Shown here: piece by piece, positions 19,475 through 31,269 of the stretch | Numbering within the stretch: position 1 is the first letter of the stretch | How the letters are laid out: each line of letters starts with the position of its first letter | Origin: Phytoseiulus persimilis | Taxonomy: Eukaryota; Arthropoda; Arachnida; Mesostigmata; Phytoseiidae | Direction: 5' to 3' | NCBI GenBank assembly: GCA_037576195.1 | Contig: CM075103.1 | Location: 31,642,723-31,706,722 of the forward strand | DNA: 64,000 nucleotides | Position numbers and translations under genes: made by a program | Notes under the pieces: generated by a model | Databases searched by the model: none | What the model was told of the DNA's origin: nothing | What the model saw: the letters and a program-made list of their open reading frames with translations, nothing else

Positions 19475-20410
19475 GTGGAACCGGCCGTGAATAGGAGAAA
19501 TCGGGAGGAGTACGTTGGGGCTCGACTCTCGGGTCGGTAACTTTTATTTGCAAGTGAAACACCGGCCGTGTTCCGTCCACGCGAGATCAGCGGCGGTTCC
19601 GGTCATCTCTGAAGACGCACGAACCGACGATTTCGGGCGGTTCATCCTTGTACCAATCGGCCTCCTCCCGCGCCACCCGAGCGGCAGCGCGGTGGCGCGG
19701 GAGGGCTAACCGTCGGTAGGGGCTCGGGGGTTGTGGGCGACGGGGACGTCGGTTCGGTGGCTGGTGACTGCGGCGTTGGCGGGGCCGACACCGGTAACGG
19801 AAAGATTGCGGCAGAGCGCCCGGGGGCAGCCGGATCGCCGGCACCCTCCCGCACTTCCGTTAAGGGTGCGTAGTGCTGCGGGGCTGGCCACCGCAAGGTA
19901 ATGCTCGAGGTGCTGTCCCCGAACGGCGTCGGGGAGGGCTTCAAAGCCCGACTTGGTCATCCTCCAGAGCAGGTCCAGGAAACCTCGCCGCGTACACGCA
20001 TACTCCAAGTGCATGCCTCTGCGGCCGATCCCCTCCTGATTATGGTTGACAGGATTGCGCATGGTGGGGACTGGAACGGGGGTCGTCTAGTAATCGCAAC
20101 GAGGTGGAAAGGAAGAAATGAAGGGGGAACTTCAGCTTACTGAGGGCTTGGGATCCGGGTCGCGTTGGAGGATGACAGAACGACAACAAGACGAAACAAT
20201 CGGAACCACGTTCGACACAAAGGGTGGTCGAGGGCGTGTTGGGGGTGGGGTGAAAGTCACCACCAGTGCGGTGTCATGGCATGATTCGTCAATTTCCCTC
20301 CAATCAATCCTCCCGGTTGTGCATAGCGAGGTATCGAAATTACGGAGTCGGATGGCATGGCAGGCATTCATCTGCGTCTCAAATGTGCAGATCAAGTGTG
20401 TGATGCCGTT
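19475..20410. other. GC-rich unit segment, no gene assigned
   Basis: Contains a minus-strand ATG frame (20062 to 19706, 118 residues) with FEALPDAVRGQHLEHYLAVA. It is kept intact in unit 2 (28313-27957) and shortened in unit 3. It has a loose resemblance to helical gag proteins but I cannot assign it. Confidence 0.3.
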
Positions 20411-20966
20411 GGATCATCAGTCGAAACTTCAATTCGCTCTTTTCCAGTGAAAATATTTAGAGTGTAGCGCCAGGGTGCTACGTGTGTTCATGCGACTAGT
20501 TAAGTGAATGGCAAGCAGTGTGGCGAAAAGATAGAAAACAAGCATGACTGTAAGGAAATAAAAAAAGTCCTAAGGCTCTATCGCCCGCCTCCCCGTCGAT
20601 GGGCAAGATGCTGGACAACAACACACTACGCATCGCTGCTTGCCTCCGTCTGGAACTGCCGATCTGCGCTCTCCATATCTGTGCTGGGTGCTGCTCCCCA
20701 GTTTCTGCTCTCGGGGACCTTGAACCGAGCTGCTCGCGCAGTTGTTGCCGACTTTCCCGTCTGAAAGCTCCTAAGGCGAGCCGATACCTGGGGTAGGACG
20801 CCACTGTCCGGGACACTCTCGCTCCATCAGAGTCTGCCAAGTTGACAAAGTATTGTTCGCTCGAAGCCCGACATGAGGAGGATACCGAATCTCCAAGACC
20901 GCAGGTGATTCAAATTAGAAAGGGAGCGGGACAAAATGAGATCCATAAAGAAGTGGCGACCCATTG

Positions 20967-21380
20967 TTAGTGGTCGGGTATTCCGTTGTGCTCGAATGGA
21001 GAGATTCTCCATGAACCGAAGCATTCCAGCATACTCTTGGAATGGAACATGGTTGATGAAGAAGCTATCGATGGTGGAATTTCGCCTCCCGGAGTCAACT
21101 GAGTTTCTTCGTATGAGTAGACATGACGTTTCCAACGTCTGGCTGCAGAGAGCGGCCGCAGGCGTGTTTCCACCAATGGAGTAACCAAGACGAGACCACG
21201 CATCGACAAACTTTGACGGTGAATTGAAGTTTGGATGCCATCGAGTGTTGTTCTCGACGTGGTCGGAGCCAGCGTGACGAAGCCATCGTTGTCGTCTAAA
21301 TCTGAACTACAAGTGTCACCAAAGCTAACGTGGTGGCTATCGTCCCCGTAGTCGTCCACAGAAGTAAAACGCGGCACCAT
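20967..21380 (-). CDS. Ser/Asp-rich hypothetical ORF, unit 2
   Basis: A 137-residue frame from ATG at 21380 opening MVPRFTSVDDYGDD, with a stretch SSDLDDNDGFVTLAP and a Thr/Ser-rich remainder. Unit 3 keeps a related but longer frame; units 1 and 4 have the same sequence without the ATG. No domain or signal is visible. It may be non-coding. Confidence 0.2.
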   Translation of the reverse strand: MVPRFTSVDDYGDDSHHVSFGDTCSSDLDDNDGFVTLAPTTSRTTLDGIQTSIHRQSLSMRGLVLVTPLVETRLRPLSAARRWKRHVYSYEETQLTPGGEIPPSIASSSTMFHSKSMLECFGSWRISPFEHNGIPDH

Positions 21381-21989
21381 TTCAGCCTGAATGCATGATT
21401 CTGACGAACTCTGTCGCGCACTAGTTTTGACTCTTGAACCGCCAACCAAAAGGGTCTCGATTAGTGGTTCGTTGGTGTTCCCTTAAGGTTTTCGCGAGAT
21501 AACTGAAGGAGGTGAACTCCCGGAAATATTCGCCATAAAATGGGAGCGCCAAGGTGATTATCCGATTGTATAAGATTGTCGATGTTATCGGGGGATTCCA
21601 GGATGAGAGATCAACCAAACCCGACATGGCAGACGACATGAAATCAATCCTAGGAAGAAAAAGTCTGGGACTTGCTCCACTGGTCTCGCCAGGGAAGCCG
21701 CTATCACCACGGTCTCGGTAATCAAACTTGAAACGAAGCAGATACAAACTTTCAGCTGCTCTTGAGGTTTGGAGACATACCAAAATGAGGCACAACTGAA
21801 AACAGGCTGAATGTGCTGGCGCCCACGAACCTGCATTCTGGAGTTGCAGGCGAGCTGGAAGGACTGATCGACATACCGGCTTTGGATCCAAGGAAGCTGA
21901 ATTTGATTCCTTGATGCTGTCACGAAAAGACCGTCGATGCACGGATCCTGTTCGATGAGCACCAGCAGACGCTCAAATGTTCGACTGCT

Positions 21990-22782
21990 TCCCATGAATG
22001 ACCCGGGAGGAGATTGAGGGAAGCCTGCAGGATGCGTGAAAACAGGCAGATGAGAATTCATATCCGCCACCCCTGAAGCTTGCGACGGTATACGAGACGA
22101 TCTTGAGTGAATCTTCCGTGCATTGCACGTACAGATGCCTCCGAGAATCCTGCCAAGAGCACTAGCCTGACGCCAAGCACGAAGCTCATCAATCAAGGTC
22201 GATTCCATGAGTCCACCGAACTTCTGTTCCGCCGCACTCAGTCCGCTGTAGATCAACTGTTTGATTCTGATGCTTTCGAACGCTGTCAGGTGACAATTCC
22301 GACCCCATGACGTTCAACTGCCTATTGGATGAGTTTCTCCGCCACCAACGGCTCAGATTCGCAGTTTCCTGCGAGTTTCCGGTCAACGCCGCTCTCCACG
22401 ATCCGACGATCCGTCCGCGAATCGATGCTGAACTGCATAACGGGTTCGAATCATCGGATAACTCTGAAATGAATCGCGCTCACAAGTACGAATCACGGGA
22501 AAGCCGAATTGAAAGTTACCAAACAGTGTGTGCAGATTCTTGGAAAGTTTTGGGATTTTCCGATCGGAACGTTCTCAGATTCAGCGAGTTTCGGTGAGCA
22601 ATGCGGTTTTGCAGCTCCGAGTAGTCACTCCCGCCCGCATTCGTCTTCACTTCCTCAGGCAGCTCCGTGTTTCGATCACCACGAATTGAGGTGCAAGTGA
22701 AGAGATATTCTGACGTGATAGAAGTCTTGTGGAATACATCGACATGTGGCCGAGGGTTTCCGGAGCTCACTTGAAACCCCAT
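21990..22782 (-). pseudogene. Remnant of conserved gene divergent from nanos, unit 2
   Basis: The longest surviving frame (22256 to 21585) opens MIYSGLSAAEQKFGGLMEST and continues LIDELRAWRQASALGRILGG. The nanos-proximal block has EVKTNAGGSDYSELQNRIAH, agreeing with MKTNAKRDDPSEPRDRIAR at the diverged copy 5 locus. A six-residue stretch absent from units 1 and 3 (KTNAGG) is present here and in unit 4. Confidence 0.5.
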
Positions 22783-23367
22783 CTCAACATGGGCAAAGGG
22801 AAGGCTCCCGGACCTTTGAAGCGCGATCGCGAATATCGAATCTCAGAAGTCAAAATTCCTTGATGAATGAAGGAGCAGTCAACTTCCTCCTGATTCCTGT
22901 GCCTACCGGACGATGCGGATGACCAGAGACTCTTCCCAATATTTCGCACCCTATTTCGAGCAAACCAACGCGAGACGAGCCCATGAGGAGTTCGAGATCG
23001 CCTCAATCGTGCGGTGTTGCTCTTAAGCGAGAAATCAATTCGGCTAACTACCCGGCATACTCACCTATTAGAGTTCACTGGAGCCCTTCTTGGGCGCTTC
23101 ATGGTAGCGCCCCGCTATTTCCGCGAAGATGATGTTTGATATTCTTGATTGTTTCTGATTCACGTCTCCGACGGGGCTGAAGAGCGCGCAGCACCGATTC
23201 CGGTCAGCCTCCTCTGTGGCGCCGGAATCCAATTCCGGAGGCATGGTTCGGGTGCGGTACCGGTTTCCGGATGATTCCAACAGCACCCCAAGCTCAGATG
23301 AGCATTGTCCGAGTATACAGGAAACGGGGTGAAACACTCAAGATGGAGAGAGTCACTGGGCTCACAG

Positions 23368-23373
23368 TATAAG
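23368..23373 (+). promoter_or_regulatory. TATA box of nanos-like gene, unit 2
   Basis: TATAAG 69 bp before the ATG at 23437, in the same conserved context as unit 1. Confidence 0.6.
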
Positions 23374-23436
23374 AACAGAGTCAGAACCCCAGAGAGCTCA
23401 CAGTTCCTCCGTGCAAGAACAGACTTCAACCTCAAG

Positions 23437-23931
23437 ATGCTCAAGGCCGCCATCGCAAACTTCCAGGAGAAGCTCGACTCTCGAAGAGAATTCGAGCTTT
23501 TGATCATGGAGATCGATGCCCTCCGAGATCGAGATCTCGGGGCGGAAACGAGCGCCCAGGTCCCGCCACCCTCAACGCCAGGAGAAGCAGAGAAAAGAAG
23601 ACCGACGCACAAGAAGCACCTCGGGACGGGGAGACGTCCTCTCGAGGCACGTTTCGAAGAGCGGATCGTCGCCGTGCCGCTCTCGGAACTCGGCTTTTGC
23701 CCCTTCTGTTATAAGAAGGGTGAGCCTCGTAGTGTTTTTAAGAGCCACAACTTGCGGGCTCGCAACGGGACGGTGGCATGTCCTATTTTGAGGAGTCTCA
23801 AGTGTGAGATTTGCAAGTGCGAGGGTGGGGACTTCGCCCACACGTTTAGTTACTGTCCGACGTCGGACAACCCCAACAGGCCGAACTTCTTCCGCCATGT
23901 TAGGATGAAGTTTGCGGTCGGACGTCCCTAG
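23437..23931 (+). CDS. nos-like: Nanos-like zinc-finger protein, unit 2
   Basis: 164 residues. The zinc finger equals that of unit 3 in full and differs from unit 1 only by Pro for Ser before RSVFKSH. The linker between helix and finger is the most diverged of the four array copies (AETSAQVPPPSTPGEAEKRR, then HLGTGRR), with ELLIMEIDALRDRD in the helix. All eight family ligands plus the additional Cys are present. Substitutions are concentrated in the linker while the finger is unchanged, suggesting constraint or homogenisation of the finger. TATA 69 bp before the ATG, AATAAA about 80 bp after the stop. Confidence 0.88.
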   Translation: MLKAAIANFQEKLDSRREFELLIMEIDALRDRDLGAETSAQVPPPSTPGEAEKRRPTHKKHLGTGRRPLEARFEERIVAVPLSELGFCPFCYKKGEPRSVFKSHNLRARNGTVACPILRSLKCEICKCEGGDFAHTFSYCPTSDNPNRPNFFRHVRMKFAVGRP

Positions 23932-24011
23932 TTTTTGAACTATCGGATAGAAAATTGTTGAACTCATTCGAGAGGCCGAAATACGCACCTCCAGTTTCCT
24001 TTGATAGTCAA

Positions 24012-24017
24012 AATAAA
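24012..24017 (+). terminator. Poly(A) signal of nanos-like gene, unit 2
   Basis: AATAAA in the context TCAAAATAAATGTG, at the same offset from the stop as in unit 1. Confidence 0.6.
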
Positions 24018-24503
24018 TGTGAGCGTCGTTAAATGAACCTTAAATGACCTCTTCATGCAGGCGATATCTCGTCGGATGTTATGATTCGGAATTTCGAACT
24101 GCTTTCTGAGCTCGGCCAAACACTTCTGTCTGGCGATGAAATACTGTGAATGTCGAATCAGAGATCTCTTCGGAATCCCCTTTTGTTCGAGAGCTCACAA
24201 GACCTGATCCATAGGACCCACGAAGACTCGAAGAAAAAGATCTCGTTGAACATTCGAATCTCGGAGTCCGGTGACGATGTCCGAATCCCTCGACTTCACT
24301 CGGATCTGCTGTCGAATGGATCCATGTTTCAGCCATCACCAGTGTCATCGGCGTCAGTCATCAGCGCGGGAAAGGGAGCATCAGAAATGTCAGAGAATGA
24401 GCATGTATGAATCAGAGAAGCGTATATAAGGAGGTGGACGAGGAGTCCTTTGGTCAAGCCTGCGCTATCGTTATGGGATCTTGACGCAGGCGACCCAACG
24501 AAC

Positions 24504-24710
24504 ATGCTGCGGGTCGGGTACCAGTTACCCGAATCCCAGTTACCTGAATGCCAGTTACCTGAATCCCAGTTACCCGAATCCCAAATACCCGAATCCAAAT
24601 TACCCTCTCTCACCGCTAAATCCTCATGCGCTGAACTCCATGTCCGATTCGCGCGCCGACAGAACTTCGGAAGTTCAAGTCAGCCAATACTGCCTCTCCC
24701 TCAAGGATGA
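24504..24710 (+). CDS. Small ORF with QLPES repeats, unit 2
   Basis: 68 residues from ATG at 24504, about 80 bp after TATATAA at 24423. One repeat reads QLPEC. The unique tail matches unit 1. Coding status uncertain. Confidence 0.28.
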   Translation: MLRVGYQLPESQLPECQLPESQLPESQIPESKLPSLTAKSSCAELHVRFARRQNFGSSSQPILPLPQG

Positions 24711-25010
24711 CGTTACCCAAGAGTTCCAGTCTCCTATCCCGATTGAATGTCACGATATTTCTAGTAGGTCTCCGTGGAGACGTCCTTCACAAAGAGCCTA
24801 ACCTAACCTAACCCAGCACTGTACTTCACTGCACGAACACGACTTTGAATATCTCTTTCAGTCAGTTCCTATGCTTCTCCTAGGGATCCGTCGTGACTCT
24901 AGACCTAGACTCTAGAGCGTGAGGATTTGGCGGTGAGAGAGGGTAAATTGGAGTCGGGTAACTGGGATTCGGGTAACTGGGATTCGGGTAACTGGGATAG
25001 GACGATGCTG
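24521..25010. mobile_element. Foldback-like element, unit 2
   Basis: Left arm with four CCAGTTAC-type repeats plus a variant, right arm with three GGGTAACTGGGATTC repeats. The inner inverted flank ACCGCTAAATCCTCA is retained. Shorter right arm than in unit 1. Confidence 0.55.
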
Positions 25011-25930
25011 CGGACATGATGAATGCCATCCTCGGATAGGGGTGCTTCCCGAAAAAAATCGGAAGAGTCCGAACTCCTCCTTTCACAACCGGTAAATCTC
25101 CCTGAGCTAACATCATCATGCCGACCACTGTGTTCATTCAACACGAAGGGTCGAGCAGTAGAGACGAGCCCCAACGCGCGATTCGCGGGTCGTCGCCATC
25201 AGAGCGTCGTACCATTCGTCCCATCGATTTCGGCCGAGGAAGCTTTGCAAAACTCGAAAAGCAGGGAGCAATCGCCAACAGGCGCCATCGTTCATTCGAT
25301 ATTGTCGGCTCTTCGCGCACGTGTGCTCCGATATCGAGTTAGATCGCCATGTTTACGGGGCCATCTCCCACGTTCAAGTTCACTCCAAACTGAGCGACGA
25401 TCATGGCCGCCCTTCTTCCGCCCAAAGTTCAGCCGCTAGATTTTTCGTTCGATTGCTGTTCAAAAGACGTATCTTTTTCGTTCCTCTCTTTTTCTATCAA
25501 TTGGATCGAAAATTGGCTATTTGAAAGCATGTCGAAGTCGACTTCCCACTTTTCCCTGATAACCAACTTCTGCAGCCGCGTGAAACGCCGTTTCTGAACA
25601 GATTTGCGACTCCGGAAACGGATCCGATCAGTCTTCCATCCTCCTCAAACCTGCATCCACTGTCTCGACGGAAAAAGATCCGAAACTCGAAAAAGGGATA
25701 CTTTTCACCGATCATCACAGCAGCGCATGAATGATCAACTGTTCATAACTTCATCATGCCATTCGCAATCCAAGAATTTTCGATCGGTGCAGGGTCGAAA
25801 TGTTGAATAAGAACCCACGAGTTTCCGGACACTCAGCTCAAGAAGAAGCCTACTTTCTGTCGGGAGGATCCTTGAAATCAGCCTCCTCAGTTAGTCACGG
25901 GCGGCTTCGGCGGAGGTATCAAAATGAGCG
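25011..25930. other. Unit segment missing from unit 1; no gene seen
   Basis: About 0.9 kb kept in unit 3 (33472-34390) and partly in unit 4. Several short frames, none ATG-led with a recognisable domain. It includes the empty target of the unit 4 LINE (GTTCATAACTTCATCATG, about 25742-25759). Confidence 0.4.
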
Positions 25931-25933
25931 TAG

Positions 25934-28900
25934 TGTCACGAAACGGTGTCGGACCCCAGGGTCACGACGTTTTTCGCGGAAGCGAATTTGGGCTGGAGGG
26001 CACCGGGGGGTCTTCGAGCGGTCTTGTCGAAACTTCAATTCGCTCTTTTCCAGTGGAAATATCGAGAGTGTAGCGCCAGGGCGTCATATGAATTCATGCG
26101 ATTGGGTGAAGTACGGGTTACGAATTTCTCACTGAAGGTCGAAGAAATTTCGTGAACAGAAAGAAGATGTCGAAAGACTTTTGGCGGCAGTGTGGAAGGC
26201 TCGAAACGAGAACGATCCTTGGACAGAGCCCTCGTGACCCGGTCGATCACTTGTAGGAAGAAGGTGATCGAAGGCGGGCCCTTTGAGAAAGCGGTGGCGG
26301 ATGCCGAGGAGGCAGCCAAATAGCTGTGATGGATTCGAATATGTTTTCCGATGACGTGCGGGAACCGGAATCGGCGAAGGCTATGAATCACGAACTGAGA
26401 ACTTCGCCGATGTGAAGTTCGAGACTGAGGCGTTCGTGCGAAGTTGGAACCGGGGACATCCGACAGCGCGGGGTCCAGGCGAGAATCAGAATCAATCCAG
26501 CACGTACAGCGTCATGGAGAGCTTTTTCGTCCGAAGAGAAGAAAAAAGTCGCTGCTCACCTCAGTCAACAACCTCTACTCCTGGCTCCTACTCCAGTGGA
26601 AGCTGCTTCAAGCGGAAGATCACTGGAGTAATGGCCTCCGGGCGCTGGAAGAGTCTGTCTCCCAGGTGAGAAATGACTCCAGCTTTTCCCACCCGCGGTT
26701 CGGAATGGATTTCCATTCTATGTTGAGTATGTGCTGTGGGCTGCTCGAAGAAAAATATCAATCGCCCAGCTAGAAACCACCGCTTACTACTCCCCTCGTT
26801 CCGACGTCTTCTCCCCTTCCTCTTGCGCACGTTTCGCTCGCAATCAGTCGAATTCGGTCGTCCCGAACCGCGGTTTTTCGCGAACCCTAGGGGATACGAT
26901 TTGAGAAGCTCGATGGTTCACCTAGTTTGAAGCGTGTCCGAGATTTCCTGTTCGCCTTGTTACCATCATGTTGACACGGGGTCGCAAAAAACTCTCATTT
27001 CAAATCGGTTTGCGGATGCAATCAGGGTGAAAACGGTGGGCACCGACAATTCTTTCCCACGGACCTTTCCTGCCTGAGAAATTCAAGGGGAGGGGCGTGG
27101 AGATCGCCCTGAAGATTCGCTTCTCGAATAATCAATTGGTCATACTCGCCACTGCATTGCCAAATGTGGTAGAAGGCTGCTTTCCAGAGGCAGGATGTGC
27201 AGGGAACCTGAGTCAAATAGCCGACAGGAACGAAGAGCACTAATCTAGTGAGATCAGTATTCTTATTGGGGTTGATTATTTGTACCCAATCGTCGGGCAG
27301 ACCATAAGAAAAGTTGGTTGGTTTGTGGCGTTCTAGACTCTGTTCGGGTCTTTCCTGTGCGGCACGGGGCAACACCGAGGGACACGAGCCAACTCCTTAC
27401 TGCTGTCCGTCATGAGACAAAAAAAGAAAAAAAGAGGGGAGCTTGGTCAGATGGGAAGGAGCCGATGGGCAAAAAAGGGGTTCCGTTGGCGGCTACGGTG
27501 CGCGCCAAATATGGACCGGATGACATTTCGTTTCTTTGGGACACGGAGGTGATGCGCATCGAACCATGCTTCGAGGAGAATGGTGGAGCACCGGATGAGG
27601 AAATCAGACGGTTTTTCGAATCAACGACGACGAGAGACCCGGATGGGCGAAACGTCATTCTCTTGCCGTTTGAACTCGTTCCGGCGGCTGAGGAGTTTTC
27701 TCGCCCAAGCGAGGAGAAATTCTAAGTGGAACCGGCCGTGAATCGGAGAAATCGGGAGGAGTACGTTGGGGCTCGACTCTCGGGTCGGTAACTTTTATTT
27801 GCAAGTGAAACACCGGCCGTGTTCCGTCCACGCGAGATCAGCGGCGGTTCCGGACATCTCTGAAGACGCACGAACCGACGATTTCGGGCGGTTCATCCTT
27901 GTACCAATCGGCCTCCTCCCGCGCCACCCGAGCGGCAGCGCGGTGGCGCGGGAGGGCTAACCGTCGGTAGGGGCTCGGGGGTTGTGGGCGACGGGGACGT
28001 CGGTTCGGTGGCTGGTGACTGCGGCGTTGGCGGGGCCGACACCGGTAACGGAAAGATTGCGGCAGAGCGCCCGGGGGCAGCCGGATCGCCGGCACCCTCC
28101 CGCACTTCCGTTAAGGGTGCGTAGTGCTGCGGGGCTGGCCACCGCAAGGTAATGCTCGAGGTGCTGTCCCCGAACGGCGTCGGGGAGGGCTTCAAACCCC
28201 GAGTTGGTCATCCTCCAGAGCAGGTCCAGGAAACCTCGCCGCGTACACGCATACTCCAAGTGCATGCCTCTGCGGCCGATCCCCTCCTGATTATGGTTGA
28301 CAGGATTGCGCATGGTGGGGACTGGAACGGGGGTCGTCTAGTAATCGCAACGAGGTGGAAAGGAAGAAATGAAGGGGGAACTTCAGCTTACTGAGGGCTT
28401 GGGATCCGGGTCGCGTTGGAGGATGACAGAACGACAACAAGACGAAACAATCGGAACCACGTTCGACACAAAGGGTGGTCGAGGGCGTGTTGGGGGTGGG
28501 GTGAAAGTCACCACCAGTGCGGTGTCATGGCATGATTCGTCAATTTCCCTCCAATCAATCCTCCCGGTTGTGCATAGCGAGGTATCGAAATTACGGAGTC
28601 GGATGGCATGGCAGGCATTCATCTGCGTCTCAAATGTGCAGATCGAGTGTGTGATGCCGTTGGATCATGTTACGCGAAACGGTCCGGTCGGCCGAGACCG
28701 GCTGTGACACTTTCTTCAAATTGATGTCAAATTGAGTACAACGAGCAAGCGTGAACAACCCCGATGTCAGACAGAACCGGAACCCGGTCCGGCGGGAGTG
28801 TCACGAAACGGATTCGCACCCCAGGGTCTCGACATGTTTCGCGGAAGTGAACTTGGGTGGTGAGGCTGGAGAGCACCCGCGGGGCGCTTCAAGCGCACCA

Positions 28901-28981
28901 GTCGAAACTTCAATTCGCTCTTTTCCAGTGAAAATATTTAGAGTGTAGCGCCAGGGTGCTACGTGTGTTCATGCGACTAGT
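25934..28981 (+). mobile_element. Decayed BEL/Pao retrotransposon between two direct repeats, unit 2
   Basis: The best bounded copy. Direct repeats start TGTCACGAAACGG at 25934 and TGTCACGAAACGG at 28799, each about 185 bp and clearly diverged from each other. A purine-rich GGCGGGAG lies directly before the downstream repeat, as a polypurine tract would. The pol fragment is at 27030-27725. The gag zinc-knuckle part and reverse transcriptase are absent. Confidence 0.6.
27030..27725 (+). pseudogene. BEL/Pao pol fragment, unit 2
   Basis: Same protease-end and linker blocks as unit 1 (LIGVDYLYPIVGQ; FLWDTEVMRIEPCFEEN; GRNVILLPFELVP). A stop interrupts the linker at 27334 (GTTCTAGAC where units 1 and 3 have GTTCGAGAC). 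Ends at the stop after PSEEKF. Confidence 0.72.
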
Positions 28982-29395
28982 TAAGTGAATGGCAAGCAGT
29001 GTGGCGAAAAGATAGAAAACAAGCATGACTGTAAGGAAATAAAAAAAGTCCTAAGGCTCTATCGCCCGCCTCCCCGTCGATGGGCAAGATGCTGGACAAC
29101 AACACACTACGCATCGCTGCTTGCCTCCGTCTGGAACTGCCGATCTGCGCTCTCCATATCTGTGCTGGGTGCAGCTCCCCAGTTTCTGCTCTCGGGGACC
29201 TTGAACCGAGCTGCTCGCGCAGTTGTTGCCGACTTTCCCGTCTGAAAGCTCCTAAGGCGAGCCGATACCTGGGGTAGGACGCCACTGTCCGGGACACTCT
29301 CGCTCCATCAGAGTCTGCCAAGTTGACAAAGTATTGTTCGCTCGAAGCCCGACATGAGGAGGATACCGAATCTCCAAGACCGCAGGTGATTCAAA

Positions 29396-29881
29396 TTAGA
29401 AAGGGAGCGGGACAAAATGAGATCCATAAAGATGTGGCGACCCATTGTTAGTGGTCGGGTATTCCGTTGTGCTCGAATGGAGAGATCTCCATGAACCGAA
29501 ACATTCCAGCATACTCTTGGAATGGAACATGGTTGATGAAGAAGCTATCGATATCATCTTCCGACATGCCAATGGTGGAATTTCGCCTTCCGGAGTCGAC
29601 TGAGTTCCTTCGTCTGAGTAGACATGACGTTTCCAAAGTCTGGCTGCAGAGAGCGGCCGCAGGCGTGTTTCCACCAATGGAGTAACCAAGACAAGACCAC
29701 GCATCGACAAACTTAGACGGTGAATTGAAGTTTGGATGCCATCGAGTGTTGTTTTCGACGCTGTCGGAGTCGGCGTGACGGAGCCATCGTTGTCGTCTAA
29801 ATCTGAACTACAAGTGTCACCAAAGCTAACGTGGTGGCAATCGTCCCCTGAGTCGTCCACAGAAGTAAAACGCGGCACCAT
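29396..29881 (-). CDS. Ser/Asp-rich hypothetical ORF, unit 3
   Basis: 161 residues from ATG at 29881. Opening as in unit 2 but with a different C-terminal half because of an indel (KMISIASSSTMFHSKSMLEC). The frame shift between copies argues against strong coding constraint. Confidence 0.18.
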   Translation of the reverse strand: MVPRFTSVDDSGDDCHHVSFGDTCSSDLDDNDGSVTPTPTASKTTLDGIQTSIHRLSLSMRGLVLVTPLVETRLRPLSAARLWKRHVYSDEGTQSTPEGEIPPLACRKMISIASSSTMFHSKSMLECFGSWRSLHSSTTEYPTTNNGSPHLYGSHFVPLPF

Positions 29882-30499
29882 TTCAGCCTGAATGCATGAT
29901 TCTGACGAACTCTGTCGCGCACTAGTTTTGACTCTTGAACCGCCAACCAAAAGGGTCTCGATTAGTGGTTCGTTGGTGTTCCCTTAAGGTTTTCGCGAGA
30001 TAACTGAAGGAGGTGAACTCCCGGAAATATTCGCCATAAAATGGGAGTGCCAAGGTGATTATCCGTTTGTATAAGATTGTCGATGTTATCGGGGGATTTC
30101 AGGGTGAGAGATCAACCGAGCCTGATATGGCAGACGACATGAAATCAATCCTAGGAAGAAAGAATCTGGGACTTGCTCAACTGGTCTCGCCAGGGAAGCC
30201 GCTATCACCACGGTCTCGGTAATCAAACTTGAAACGAAGCAGATACAAACTTTCAGCTGCTCTTGAGGTTTGGAGACATACCAAAATCAGGCACAACTGA
30301 AAACAGGCTGAAAGGGCTGGCGCCCACGAACCTGCGTTCTGGAGTTGCAGGCGAGCTGGAAGAACTGATCGACATACCGGCTTTGGATCCAAGGAAGCTC
30401 TCCAAGGAAGATTTCTTGATGCTGTCACGAAAAGACCGTGGATGCACGGATCCTGTTCGATGAGCGCCAGCAGACGCTCAAATGTTCGACTGCTTCCCA

Positions 30500-31269
30500 T
30501 GAATGACCCGGAAGGAGATTAAGGGAAGCCTGCAGGATGCGTGAAAACAGGCAGATGAGAATCCATATCCGCTACCCCTGAAGCTTGCGACGGTATACGA
30601 GACGATCTTGAGTGAATCTTCCGTGCATTGCACGTACAGATGCCTCCGAGAATCCTGCCAAGAGCACTAGCCTGACGCCAAGCACGAAGCTCATCAATCA
30701 AGGTCGATTCCATGAGACCACCGAACTTCTGTTCCGCCGCACTCAGTCCGCTGTAGATCAACTTTTTGATTCTGATGCTTTCGAACGCTGTCAGGTGACA
30801 ATTCCAACCCCATGACGTTCAACTGCCTATAAGATGAGTTTCTCCGCCACCAACGTCTCAGATTCGCAGTTTCCTGCGAGTTTCCGGTCAACGCCGCTCT
30901 CCACGATCCGACGATCCGTCCGCGAATCGATGCTGAACTGCATAACGGGTTCGAATCATAGGATAACTCTGGAATGAATCGCGCTCACGAGTACGAATCA
31001 CGGGAAAGCCGAATCGAAAGTTACCAAACAGTGTGTGCAGATTCTTGGAGAGTTTTGGGATTTTCCGATCGGAACGTTCTCAGATTCAGCGAGTTTCGGT
31101 GAGCAATGCGGTTTAGCAGCTCCGAGTAGTCTTCAATTCCTTCAGGCAGCTCCGTGTTTCGATCACCACAAATTGAGGTGCAGGTGAAGAGATAATGTGC
31201 GGTGATAGTAGTCTTGTGGAATACATCGACATGTGCCCGAGGGTTTCCGGAGCTCACTCGAAACCCCAT
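30500..31269 (-). pseudogene. Remnant of conserved gene divergent from nanos, unit 3
   Basis: MIYSGLSAAEQKFGGLMEST from 30761 and the nanos-proximal block (TITAHYLFTCTSICGDRN, then EDYSELLNRIAHRNSLN) from 31269. A stop after HPAGFP shortens the frame relative to unit 2. Confidence 0.5.

Larger units (their letters stand above)
9602..20500 (+). repeat. Tandem array unit 1 (type A, with pogo insertion)
   Basis: First of four direct repeats. Similarity to the other units begins near 9602, is weaker to about 10030, and is very high afterwards. The segment 10107-10560 is nearly identical to 37817-38274 in unit 4 and absent from units 2 and 3, as is the block at about 11040-11540. Relative to units 2 and 3 it lacks about 0.9 kb at about 17655-17665 and part of the downstream direct repeat near 20410. 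It carries the 2467-bp pogo insertion. Confidence 0.85.
17679..20500 (+). mobile_element. Decayed BEL/Pao retrotransposon between direct repeats, unit 1
   Basis: A direct repeat starting TGTCACGAAACGG (17679-17862) is partly repeated at 20418-20500. Between them, on the plus strand, gag-like helical sequence (about 17900-18480, for example GGPFEKAVADAEEAAK) is followed by a pol fragment at 18785-19474. The repeats may be LTRs, but I could not define TG/CA ends or a primer-binding site. The gag zinc-knuckle segment found in unit 3 is missing here. Confidence 0.55.
20501..28981 (+). repeat. Tandem array unit 2 (type B)
   Basis: 8481 bp measured between the anchor GTGAATGGCAAGCAGTGTGG at 20504 and its next copy at 28985. 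It shares with unit 3 a deletion of about 650 bp (junction near 20872) and a replaced segment near 21365-21450 that separates both from units 1 and 4. Contains the empty pogo site at 24406-24407 and the empty LINE site near 25750. Confidence 0.88.
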